Positions 53,362 to 60,000 of a stretch of 64,000 bases of DNA are shown here, piece by piece. The notes under the pieces were generated by a model. The model was not told where the DNA came from. It ran no database searches and worked only from the letters and a program-made list of their open reading frames with translations. Origin of the DNA: Halobacillus naozhouensis (GTDB lineage: Bacteria; Bacillota; Bacilli; Bacillales; Halobacillaceae); contig NZ_CP121671.1 in NCBI RefSeq assembly GCF_029714185.1, positions 3,720,001-3,784,000 of the forward strand, read 5' to 3'. A program made the position numbers and the translations under genes. Every line of letters begins with the position of its first letter. The first letter of the stretch is position 1.

Positions 53362-53480
53362 TTCCTCCTTTTCGATAATAATTTCTGCTCTAGCCATCTA
53401 ATAAAGACGTTCCAATTTTCTTCATAGAGGAGTCCTGACTTCACGAAGCGCAAACGTGCCCAATATGGGTGTTTTTTCAT
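53358..53480 (-). CDS. 40-residue basic micro-protein coupled to encapsulin
   Basis: The frame reads MKKHPYWARLRFVKSGLLYE, then ENWNVFIRWLEQKLLSKRRK. A strong GGAGGAGGTG ribosome site lies seven bases before ATG 53480, and its last codons (AAA AGG AGG AAA TGA) provide the encapsulin ribosome site while its TGA overlaps the encapsulin ATG. This is classic translational coupling. It is aromatic and strongly basic, with a predicted amphipathic helix. It could be a cargo, a cargo adaptor, or only a leader peptide that sets encapsulin dose. It lacks a clear LxxGSLxx-type encapsulation signal. Confidence 0.65.
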   Translation of the reverse strand: MKKHPYWARLRFVKSGLLYEENWNVFIRWLEQKLLSKRRK

Positions 53481-53501
53481 GACTGCCACCTCCTCCCTTC
53501 T

Positions 53502-53717
53502 TTACGCATTCCCATCATCCGATGCTGCAGAATCTGACTTTTCCCGCCGATCGACCGGTTTAGTGAAAAGATAAAGTAGAATAATTAAATAGAATGCAGA
53601 TAGGTCAAAAGAAGTCTTATAATTGAAAATCTGATTAATAATCGGCAGTTTATACGTGAAAAAACCTAGCAAGATACTGACGACGACCAGGATGAATTTC
53701 TTAACCTTCCACCACAT
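53502..53717 (-). CDS. Small two-helix membrane protein upstream of encapsulin
   Basis: A 71-residue protein: MWWKVKKFILVVVSILLGFF as first helix, a loop YKLPIINQIFNYKTSF, a second helix LSAFYLIILLYLF and a charged tail. ATG 53717 is preceded by AGGTGGAGG; a GTG at 53726 is possible. A frameshifted relative lies at 63688–63893. It is two bases apart from the stop of the upstream gene and 21 bp upstream of the micro-protein gene. Function unknown. Confidence 0.68.
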   Translation of the reverse strand: MWWKVKKFILVVVSILLGFFTYKLPIINQIFNYKTSFDLSAFYLIILLYLFTKPVDRREKSDSAASDDGNA

Positions 53718-53726
53718 CGCCTCCAC

Positions 53727-54104
53727 CTACCTGTGGGTGGAGCGACGAGATCGATTTCTTCTTCTGCGGTATTGCTCGTAATCCTCGTCGTCATCCAAAT
53801 CGTCATCTCGGCCATCGTCAAACCAATCTAGGTCATGACGCTCGAAATAACGAATCGTGATCCCCACTAAACCAATAAGCAAGCCGATGACAGCCAGTAT
53901 GATTAAGGAAATAAAGATAAAATTAAATAGAGCCACTGCAGCTCCGGCACCACTGATCCCCCCGACGGCGCTCCCACCTGTGGCACCACCCCCGGCACCT
54001 GCGCCGACAAATCCGATGAATATAAATTCAATCAGTCCGAAAATAAGAATAGCGACTAAAGAGTAAACCGTTAATCTCAAAAATGGTCGCTGACTTCGGT
54101 GCAT
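53727..54104 (-). CDS. Two-helix membrane protein with Gly-rich loop and acidic/Arg-rich tail
   Basis: A 125-residue protein. First helix LTVYSLVAILIFGLIEFIFI, loop VGAGAGGGATGGSAVGG, second helix FNFIFISLIILAVIGLLIGL, then GITIRYFERHDLDWFDDG, a run of Asp, and an RRRRNRSRR end. The helices match the giant-repeat protein at 48992–50137, whose loop replaces this Gly-rich one. AGAGGGGGG lies six bases before ATG 54104. The 3' end of a close relative is visible at 63903–64000. The charged tail should be cytoplasmic and could bind a partner such as the encapsulin shell. Confidence 0.72.
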   Translation of the reverse strand: MHRSQRPFLRLTVYSLVAILIFGLIEFIFIGFVGAGAGGGATGGSAVGGISGAGAAVALFNFIFISLIILAVIGLLIGLVGITIRYFERHDLDWFDDGRDDDLDDDEDYEQYRRRRNRSRRSTHR

Positions 54105-54193
54105 AATAATCCCCCCTCTTATATTACTATCATATGAAGCAAGTATAAAAGATGTGTGCAAGCAGCTAGAAGTGGTAAAAAAACAATCTCCTG

Positions 54194-54454
54194 TCACTCC
54201 TTCGTAAAGAGACGGTACACAAATTCAACACTAAAAACAAATACACCGAGAAGGATGACAAGAGCTAAAATGATAATAAGACTGTAGAAAAAAAAATCGA
54301 TGAACCCGAGAAAAATAGAATTAGCCAATCCCATTCCTCTGGGCGGCCCCATCATATTGGAGAACGCCTGTTGAAATACAAGATCCAACAAACCGAGAAG
54401 GATAATTGACACTAACAAATAAAGGATCCACTTGAGCCATTGTTCGGCTTTCAT
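54194..54454 (-). CDS. Two-helix membrane protein with a Met/Gly/Pro loop
   Basis: An 86-residue protein: MKAEQWLKWILYLLVSIILL, then GLLDLVFQQAF, the loop SNMMGPPRGMGLANS, and a second helix FFFYSLIIILALVILLGVFV ending VYRLFTKE. It follows the same two-helix plan as its neighbours. Its ATG overlaps the upstream stop as ATGA, showing coupling. A 90-bp gap separates it from the next gene downstream. Confidence 0.7.
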   Translation of the reverse strand: MKAEQWLKWILYLLVSIILLGLLDLVFQQAFSNMMGPPRGMGLANSIFLGFIDFFFYSLIIILALVILLGVFVFSVEFVYRLFTKE

Positions 54455-55113
54455 TTTGGCTTACCACCTTGTTTTTGATAATTGTATCCTTTAAAATGGA
54501 GCAACTGATTTCTTACATAATCATAACCCCGACTTAATGCCCCGATAACCATAATCACAAGAATTAACAAGATTAAGAGAGTTAACAAGCTATATACCCA
54601 GAAACTCAAACCCATTTGTAACACTGCGGGATCCTGTAGGATTACCGCTCGCAGCCAAACAAACACAGCCACAGCTAGGAAAAGCCCGGCAGAAAATCCA
54701 AAATAAGTCAAGACTCTTGTCCTCATCGATGCTTTTTTAACTCCTTTGAGTTTTGGTATCCATAACAAAGCCAGTACACTTACAACTCCAATCAACCCTG
54801 CAGAACAAATGATCAATACTAATGAAAACACGTAGTTAGCCTTATCAAGAATCGGGTTCCCATGCTGTGGCATCGTACCTCCCATTCCCATCAAACCATC
54901 ACAGTTCCGCTCACATACCTCCAGCACTGGCCTCAAGCTGTACTCATTCATTCGAGCGAACTCGAACAACATCATCATCGCCATAGACGGCATTTCACGC
55001 ATGGAAGGCTGAGCCCGATACTCCGGTTGAAGAAAGACGTATATCGCAATTAAAAGAAAAGACAATACAAAAATAAGCATGAGAAGAAAGTAAAGGTATT
55101 TTCTCTGTTTCAT
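54451..55113 (-). CDS. Four-helix membrane protein with a Met-rich extracellular loop and CxxxC
   Basis: A 220-residue protein with helices at about residues 6–27, 95–120, 135–160 and 172–200. The long first loop holds MREMPSMAMMMLFEFARM, VCERNCDG and LMGMGGTMPQHG: many Met plus a CxxxC and a His, a composition seen in copper-binding proteins. I chose ATG 55113 because it overlaps the upstream stop (ATGA). It is in the middle of the tightly packed cluster. No named family recognised. Confidence 0.68.
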   Translation of the reverse strand: MKQRKYLYFLLMLIFVLSFLLIAIYVFLQPEYRAQPSMREMPSMAMMMLFEFARMNEYSLRPVLEVCERNCDGLMGMGGTMPQHGNPILDKANYVFSLVLIICSAGLIGVVSVLALLWIPKLKGVKKASMRTRVLTYFGFSAGLFLAVAVFVWLRAVILQDPAVLQMGLSFWVYSLLTLLILLILVIMVIGALSRGYDYVRNQLLHFKGYNYQKQGGKPK

Positions 55114-55409
55114 GTCGTATCCCCGAGTCTTTTCCGAACCCATAAGCCCCAAATGAGAATAAATGGTAGGAGTCCGAACGATACAACAGTTATTACTGAC
55201 AATAAGTCACCCCCAAAACGACCTCCAAATTGCCCATTCATAGTCTGCCAAACCATAGAGGACATGAGTGAACTTGATTGACATGCTGCTGCCATGCTCT
55301 GCATATAAGCCATTATTTGTTCCATTGTCAACACCGGATTGAGTAGTGAGATGAGAACAGCTGCTCCGAGCATCAGAAACAGGAATGCCAATGATCGAGT
55401 GATTAGCAC
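55110..55409 (-). CDS. Two-helix membrane protein with a Met-rich loop; start uncertain
   Basis: A 99-residue reading: helix one SLAFLFLMLGAAVLISLL, loop LTMEQIMAYMQSMAAACQSS, then SSMVWQTMNGQFGGRFGG, helix two LLSVITVVSFGLLPFILIWGL. The only in-frame start, GTG 55409, has no ribosome site. About 30 bases upstream is ATG AAG AAA followed by seven G; removing one G would join this ATG to the frame and add a natural N terminus (MKKGGLGILLNPWF). So the gene may carry a homopolymer frameshift, be slippage-controlled, or reflect a sequencing error. Confidence 0.6.
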   Translation of the reverse strand: MLITRSLAFLFLMLGAAVLISLLNPVLTMEQIMAYMQSMAAACQSSSLMSSMVWQTMNGQFGGRFGGDLLSVITVVSFGLLPFILIWGLWVRKRLGDTT

Positions 55410-55462
55410 GAACCACGGATTGAGTAAGATCCCTAGCCCCCCCTTTCTTCATTAAGGCCAGA

Positions 55463-55948
55463 TCACTTTCTTCCCTTCTTGTTGACCAATGGAAGCCGGA
55501 AAATATTCCGCTTTCGAATAATGTGACATACAATAACAAACAAGATTAAAAAAGCAAAGAACTCATGTACCACAAAACCAAAGACAGCATAAGTGAAAGG
55601 AACAGACGGCATGAACCACAGTAGAAACCCGCTAAGTATCATTAGCAAAGAGAATAATAAATTAAAACGAGCAAACCCTTTTTTACCGATCGGAAGCCAA
55701 GTACGTTTGGAAGCCGGATCGTTCAAAACCTGGCGAATCTCATACAGCACGGCAATAAATACCCATAAAACCCAAAACACGCCAACGACTCGATGCGTAA
55801 TATCTGCCAGGGCAAAATGATTCCCCAGAATCCAGCTGAACTTGGCTCCTACAATTGACATGCCACTTAGTAAAAGTAGAAAGACTAAAATTGCTGATAT
55901 CCAATGTAATAATAGATCAAAAGATGGTGCCTTTTTCTTTTTACTCAC
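55463..55948 (-). CDS. Four-helix di-haem cytochrome b (cytochrome b561 / hydrogenase-formate dehydrogenase type)
   Basis: A 161-residue membrane protein with four helices. Histidines at 15 (LLLHW), 52 (ITHRVVG), 128 (FVVHEFF) and 142 (VCHIIRK) occupy the positions of the four axial haem ligands in FdnI/HyaC-type cytochromes, including the diagnostic 14-residue spacing between the last two. It can carry electrons across the membrane between quinol and an outer partner. The start is GTG 55948 after AGAGGAG. No hydrogenase or formate dehydrogenase genes are nearby, so the partner should be in this cluster, perhaps the Met-rich proteins or the multicopper oxidase. Confidence 0.78.
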   Translation of the reverse strand: MSKKKKAPSFDLLLHWISAILVFLLLLSGMSIVGAKFSWILGNHFALADITHRVVGVFWVLWVFIAVLYEIRQVLNDPASKRTWLPIGKKGFARFNLLFSLLMILSGFLLWFMPSVPFTYAVFGFVVHEFFAFLILFVIVCHIIRKRNIFRLPLVNKKGRK

Positions 55949-56050
55949 TCTTCTCTTCTCCTCTAGCGATATTGGGGAGTGAATTCCTTCTTAAAGGAAG
56001 ATTATGGTGTGGCTATCATGATCTCATTTTTCCTCGGTCTCACCGTCTAC

Positions 56051-56854
56051 TTACTCTGTTTCTTCGTTTTGTTTATTGTCAGCCGTTTGTTTTCCCTGTC
56101 CCATTTTGTGCCGAGCCGCTCCTTTTTCTTTAATAAGACTGATAAAATAGGCAACCAAGCTCACAACCAGGATAAGCACCAGAATCATTAAGGTAATCTT
56201 AAAAACCGTTACCATGTTACTAAAAAAGTTTTGCATATCCGTTCCATTCGAAGAATTAGCACCGTTATCCCTTCCACTGTTCTCTTTCGATTGTGTTGAA
56301 TTATTGCTGCTCATATCCATCCCGTTCATATTGTCCCCTGATTGAGAAGAGGCCTGACCACCCCTATCCATTTCATCCATGGAGCTTGTTGATTCTTTTG
56401 CATTGCCTGAACTGCTTCCTGCGCCCACCTGTTGAAGCTGCACTATATTTTTCTGGATGTTTTTGATTGCTTTTGTAAGCTCTTCATTGTTCATAGATTG
56501 AGTGGAATTCATGCTGGTCTCGTCCGTTTTACCTTTTGATTCCTTAGAATTGTTTGAGTCGCCGTCTATGATCGTTTTTTGAAGCTGTTCAATACTTTCC
56601 TTGATCTTATTGATTTCTTTTTTCACTTCTGTCGATTCTTTGCTGTTCTTATTCGTTTGTTCCATCTTATCTGTGGATTCCTTTGAACCACTATCTGTCA
56701 CCATTTGTTGAAGCTGTTCAATATCTTTACTAATCTGAGTAATTTCCTTTTGAAACTCCTCCATATTCGTTTCCGCTCTAGCGCTGTCGAGTGGATATAT
56801 CAATAAAAAGCAGATAGTCACAGATACAATAGTGGCTATACCGAGTTTGCGCAT
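56051..56854 (-). CDS. Exported coiled-coil protein with C-terminal membrane anchor
   Basis: A 267-residue protein. Signal peptide GIATIVSVTICFLLIYPLDS ends near ARAE. Three coiled-coil repeats follow (MEEFQKEITQISKDIEQLQQ, VKKEINKIKESIEQLQ, LTKAIKNIQKNIVQLQQ), separated by Ser/Asn/Lys/Glu-rich linkers of 20–25 residues, then a MNGMDMSSNNS region and a helix FKITLMILVLILVVSLVAYF with a basic tail. It should trimerise or bundle outside the membrane. It is the first gene of the cluster and has an AAGGGGG ribosome site. Function unknown. Confidence 0.7.
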   Translation of the reverse strand: MRKLGIATIVSVTICFLLIYPLDSARAETNMEEFQKEITQISKDIEQLQQMVTDSGSKESTDKMEQTNKNSKESTEVKKEINKIKESIEQLQKTIIDGDSNNSKESKGKTDETSMNSTQSMNNEELTKAIKNIQKNIVQLQQVGAGSSSGNAKESTSSMDEMDRGGQASSQSGDNMNGMDMSSNNSTQSKENSGRDNGANSSNGTDMQNFFSNMVTVFKITLMILVLILVVSLVAYFISLIKEKGAARHKMGQGKQTADNKQNEETE

Positions 56855-56894
56855 GTTTTCCCCCTTTGTTCAAATGTCTTGTCCAAAAACAAGG

Positions 56895-56918
56895 ACCATT
56901 ATCTCATTCGTTAATGGT
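56895..56918. promoter_or_regulatory. Inverted repeat in the cluster promoter region
   Basis: ACCATTA and TAATGGT are separated by ten bases, about 40–65 bp upstream of the first cluster gene. On the minus strand it overlaps a GATAAT element, with TTGACT 21 bp upstream. An over-long spacer with a palindrome inside or overlapping it resembles MerR-type metal-sensor promoters, but this is only suggestive. Confidence 0.35.
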
Positions 56919-57160
56919 GTCGAGAGTCAATCCTCCATTACGGTGGTCCTAACAATAAAACTAGTAAAGAGTGGTATGTAAGAAAACTATGATCAAATTA
57001 ATACGATTATTCTAACTACTTTATAGTTAGGTATTATTCTTTATGCTATGACAGTGCCGAGATGTATATGTCAACTGCTAATTAAGAGTGAGTGTAACTT
57101 TCTTATAGCTAAATAATAGGCTTGTTGAAGTTAATAGAAATTTTATACAAGACCTGAATT

Positions 57161-57210
57161 AAAAAATAGGATCAACTTGGAAGTCTTGAAATCTTCCGAG
57201 TCGATCCTAT
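57161..57210 (-). terminator. Terminator of the GH68 gene
   Basis: On the minus strand ATAGGATC...ACT...GGAAG pairs with CTTCC...AGT...GATCCTAT with two mismatches and is followed by TTTTTT. Confidence 0.75.
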
Positions 57211-57275
57211 TGTATAGTTGCTCCATTATGAAATATCTATCCGTTAATAACAAGTAGGACAATAACTGGTTAATG

Positions 57276-58964
57276 TTAATATTTACTACTATTTCTTCCA
57301 TATTGTTTACAATTATTTTGGTAATTTACTCCATAATTGTTATTGTTTCGGCTACAACTACAGCTTTGATTTCCGCTCCTACTTCCTCCGCATCTATTAC
57401 AACTGCCCTGGTGATTACTTCCCGAATTATTATGGTTTTGACTACAACTGCAGCTTTGATTTCCGCTCCTACTTCCTCCGCATCTATTACAACTGCCCTG
57501 GTGATTACTTCCCGAATTATTATGGTTTTGACTACAACTGCAGTTTTGTCTTCCGCTCTCACTTCCTCCGCATCTATTACAACCACCTTGATGATTACTC
57601 CCTAAGCCATTATGGTTTTGACCACAACAGCATCCATGGCATTCAGGACTTTCTGTTTCAGATACCTTAACCAATCCATAGTCTAGTTCATCAACAATTT
57701 GAGTCGTATTGCCCGTAATTTCTATTTGCAAAGTAGGCGCAGGTGTACCGCCAAAGTGGGAACTTTGAAATTCACTTGGAAGATTACTGATTGCACTTAG
57801 CGGAATACAATCCAGCTCAAAATAGTTGATATAGCTTAGCACAGAAAAGTCTGGAAGAACTAACCATAGATATGCCTGGAACGGTTCCTCGGGTGGATTT
57901 GCAATCACAAGACCTCCACAGTTTAATGGAACATAACATCCACGTAGTGAATTTGCTGTATACCCATATAAACCATCCGGTCCGTCAAGACCAGGTGCAT
58001 ACGAATGCTTGTGGGTGCTTGCAAATAGATAATACCAACCATCACAGACTACTATATGAGGGCGTTCCAGTTGTTGATTTGTACAAGTTGCTTCAAGCAA
58101 AGGTGGAAGAAGCTCCCATCTAGTATAGTCATTACTGCAGAGCAGAGCCATTCCAATGTTTCCAGTGAACTGGCTTGCTTCAGGAGGAGCGCTTGCCCCG
58201 CAGTTGATATCACCGGCTGTATTACCTTGGAATATTAAATATTCACATCCCGTGGCTGGATCTTTAAAGAACCAGGGATCACGGAATGCATAAGCCATAC
58301 CTGTGTTTTGAGATTGCTCAAATGTTTGATACAGCATCCCGTCTGCCTCTAGAATAATTTTATGACATTCCCAATTATCAAATCGTACACAATTTGAATC
58401 GGCAACAACGTCTCCCTTTGTAAAGGCAACACGTTGTTCATACGTTACTTGCGACTCTCCCCGTCTTCCTGCTGCCGTATAAAAAAAATAAATTTGACCA
58501 TCTTCTACAAACGCCGAACCTGCCCATTGACGGGAACCAAATGCATCCTCGGTCGTGAAAACAGGGCCTCCTTCTATCCAGTCACGGCCATTTTTTGAAT
58601 AAAAGTAACAGATTACAGCAACGTCATTACGTTTATTAGGTAATACACTGCATGGAGCAGCCAAGGTAAAAAGAACCCTCCATCCGCCGGGCAGCACAGC
58701 AATAGAGCCATCTTTCTCACGTAACACCCACATATCCCATGTCCACAAATCTTGTGAAATAATTGGGAATGGATCGGTGATAAGAGGAGCAGTACGATCT
58801 GGGGTGATTCTAATTTGCTCAGCTTCCTCTCTCGTCCAAACTGATGGTTCTGCACGTTCATGCTCTCTTAAACAACAGTTAAAGTCTTTACTTGGATCAT
58901 AGTTGCAATAATCCATCTGATTGCTGGGTTCAACTCTTCTAGGGGAATTTCTCAAACCATACAT
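57276..58964 (-). CDS. GH68 (levansucrase/invertase-like) protein with a Cys/His/Asn-rich repeat tail
   Basis: A 562-residue protein. The GH68 five-blade propeller is recognised by the nucleophile region LWTWDMWVLREKDGS (about 76), the stabiliser RDPWFFKDPATGCEYLIFQG (about 229) and the acid/base ERPHIVVCDGWYYLFAS (about 301); all three catalytic residues are kept. Unlike levansucrases it has no signal peptide, begins with a Cys-containing segment (MDYCNYDPSKDFNCC), and ends in about 115 residues of Cys/Asn/Ser/Gly repeats with unit CSCSQNHNNSGSNHQGS plus CNRCGGSRSGNQS. The tail resembles spore-coat or metal-binding low-complexity proteins. The start may be ATG 58964 or TTG 58955, which has the better-spaced AAAGGA. 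Confidence 0.8.
   Translation of the reverse strand: MYGLRNSPRRVEPSNQMDYCNYDPSKDFNCCLREHERAEPSVWTREEAEQIRITPDRTAPLITDPFPIISQDLWTWDMWVLREKDGSIAVLPGGWRVLFTLAAPCSVLPNKRNDVAVICYFYSKNGRDWIEGGPVFTTEDAFGSRQWAGSAFVEDGQIYFFYTAAGRRGESQVTYEQRVAFTKGDVVADSNCVRFDNWECHKIILEADGMLYQTFEQSQNTGMAYAFRDPWFFKDPATGCEYLIFQGNTAGDINCGASAPPEASQFTGNIGMALLCSNDYTRWELLPPLLEATCTNQQLERPHIVVCDGWYYLFASTHKHSYAPGLDGPDGLYGYTANSLRGCYVPLNCGGLVIANPPEEPFQAYLWLVLPDFSVLSYINYFELDCIPLSAISNLPSEFQSSHFGGTPAPTLQIEITGNTTQIVDELDYGLVKVSETESPECHGCCCGQNHNGLGSNHQGGCNRCGGSESGRQNCSCSQNHNNSGSNHQGSCNRCGGSRSGNQSCSCSQNHNNSGSNHQGSCNRCGGSRSGNQSCSCSRNNNNYGVNYQNNCKQYGRNSSKY
57330..57610 (-). repeat. 90-bp coding tandem repeats in the GH68 tail
   Basis: About three copies, two nearly identical in DNA, encode a 30-residue unit with four Cys (CSC and CNRC). 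Near-identity of the copies implies recent duplication. Confidence 0.8.
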
Positions 58965-59474
58965 CCTTTCTACCTATATTAACCCCATAAAGGGTTTATA
59001 AATATTCTATGTTTGTTCGATTAAATCGTATAAACAGATGCTGATTACCTAATAAGAATATTCAAAATGGGATAGTGTCAGCACACATGGCTATAGTAAA
59101 AAGGTAAAAGGAGAAAGATCAATCTGCCAAACCTTACTGTTACTAGATAAAAGGTGGTGCACAATTGGAAGTTAATATGTATGAAAAACTAAGGATGTTT
59201 GCTTACTATTAATCTGATACTCTTAGAACTGTCTATCCTATTAAAATAGTTAAACGTTTAGATCTTAACGAGTGCTTTTTACTATAGGAGCTATGAATGA
59301 TTTTTAAGATAGTCCATAGAAAATAAACGTAATAGAATTGTAACAATATCCTCGCTTTTTCAAGACCTGATTACAACTTTTTCATCATTTTCTTCTAACA
59401 GAACTAAGACCAATACAAATGATTCATATACTATAGGAGGGTATTTGTTAAGTAGACATATTGCGATTTGGGGC

Positions 59475-59727
59475 ATGAACCATTCCAGTTCAGGTGAGGT
59501 CCCTGACAATTTGCAGGAGGTAGAGAATCCAACTTATGAAGTTGGAAGTCAAGCAATTGTTGAAACAGAACATATGAAAGGGATGAAGGGTGCTTAAGCC
59601 ACCATAGTAGGTGCTTATAATACTACAAGCCTACGTTGTTTCCTATACGCCAACAACCGGTGGTGAAAGTGTGGAGAATCATAAATGGGTAACAGAAAAT
59701 GAATTATCGTTAAAAAAGCTGAATTAA
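59475..59727 (+). pseudogene. Broken YdhK-like (DUF1541) gene remnant
   Basis: The frame reads MNHSSSGEVPDNLQEVENPT, continues to MKGMKGA, then hits TAA at 59595. After the stop it reads ATIVGAYNTTS, and after a one-base shift YVVSYTPTTGGESVENHKWV to the end. These segments match the repeated domain of YdhK-type lipoproteins, which normally have a signal peptide and two such domains. So only one domain remains, with a stop and a frameshift. YdhK relatives are often found near copper-resistance genes. Confidence 0.75.
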
Positions 59728-59739
59728 ACAAGCTTTTTT
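59712..59739 (+). terminator. Terminator after the YdhK remnant
   Basis: AAAAAAGCT and AGCTTTTTT arms flank a ten-base loop. Confidence 0.6.
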
Positions 59740-59934
59740 ACCATAATCCCTAGGAGAATCTGAAATGAGTGAGCAATTGAAGAAATTAATTGGTAAAGTT
59801 AGGGGATATCCGTCTTCAATTGCTGAAGTCCTGAGTTTTAAATGAGGTGATACCCCCCTAGTATATGTATATGAGAAAGTTCACTGTTCCGCTAAAAGTG
59901 TGGGAGAAAAATATAGAAACAGCTTATTTCCTTT

Positions 59935-59959
59935 GGACTGGTTTGAAGAAAACCAGTCC
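59935..59959. terminator. Hairpin between the remnant region and the neutral protease gene
   Basis: GGACTGGTTT and AAACCAGTCC form a ten-base stem with a five-base loop, then TTTC. It lies 41 bp past the protease stop and may end that gene. Confidence 0.6.
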
Positions 59960-60000
59960 TTTCAATTTGAGCTAATTGCGTTTCTTCCGGTCACTGTACA

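Larger units (their letters stand above)
56855..57275. other. Promoter region of the encapsulin cluster and terminator of the GH68 gene
   Basis: No gene seen. It contains the inverted repeat at 56895–56918, a TTGACT element at 56925–56930 on the minus strand and the GH68 terminator at 57161–57210; the rest is A/T-rich. Confidence 0.5.
58965..60000. other. 1-kb interval with a gene remnant
   Basis: No intact gene of convincing size. It is A/T-rich, with the YdhK-like pseudogene (59475–59727), two hairpins (59712–59739 and 59935–59959), a 26-codon open frame (59764–59844, MSEQLKKLIGKVRGYPSSIA) and, just after it, a GATACCCCCCTAGTAT stretch that faintly resembles a copper-repressor (CsoR) operator half. 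Confidence 0.5.

Noticed and set aside
52456..53397. Longer encapsulin start (MARAEIIIEKEE...)
   Set aside because: The extra 12 codons lie inside the coupled 40-residue gene and include the AAGGAGG ribosome site; the overlapping ATG at 53361 is more likely.
55207..55539. 110-residue minus-strand frame starting MLLYVTLFESG
   Set aside because: It runs across the cytochrome b end and the next gene in another frame and shows no membrane pattern. I kept the frame with two helices and an ATGA overlap, and noted the G7 run.
57273..57605. Plus-strand Thr/Ser/Ala repeat frame and minus-strand alternative frame over the GH68 tail
   Set aside because: Both are shadows of the 90-bp coding repeats in the GH68 gene frame.
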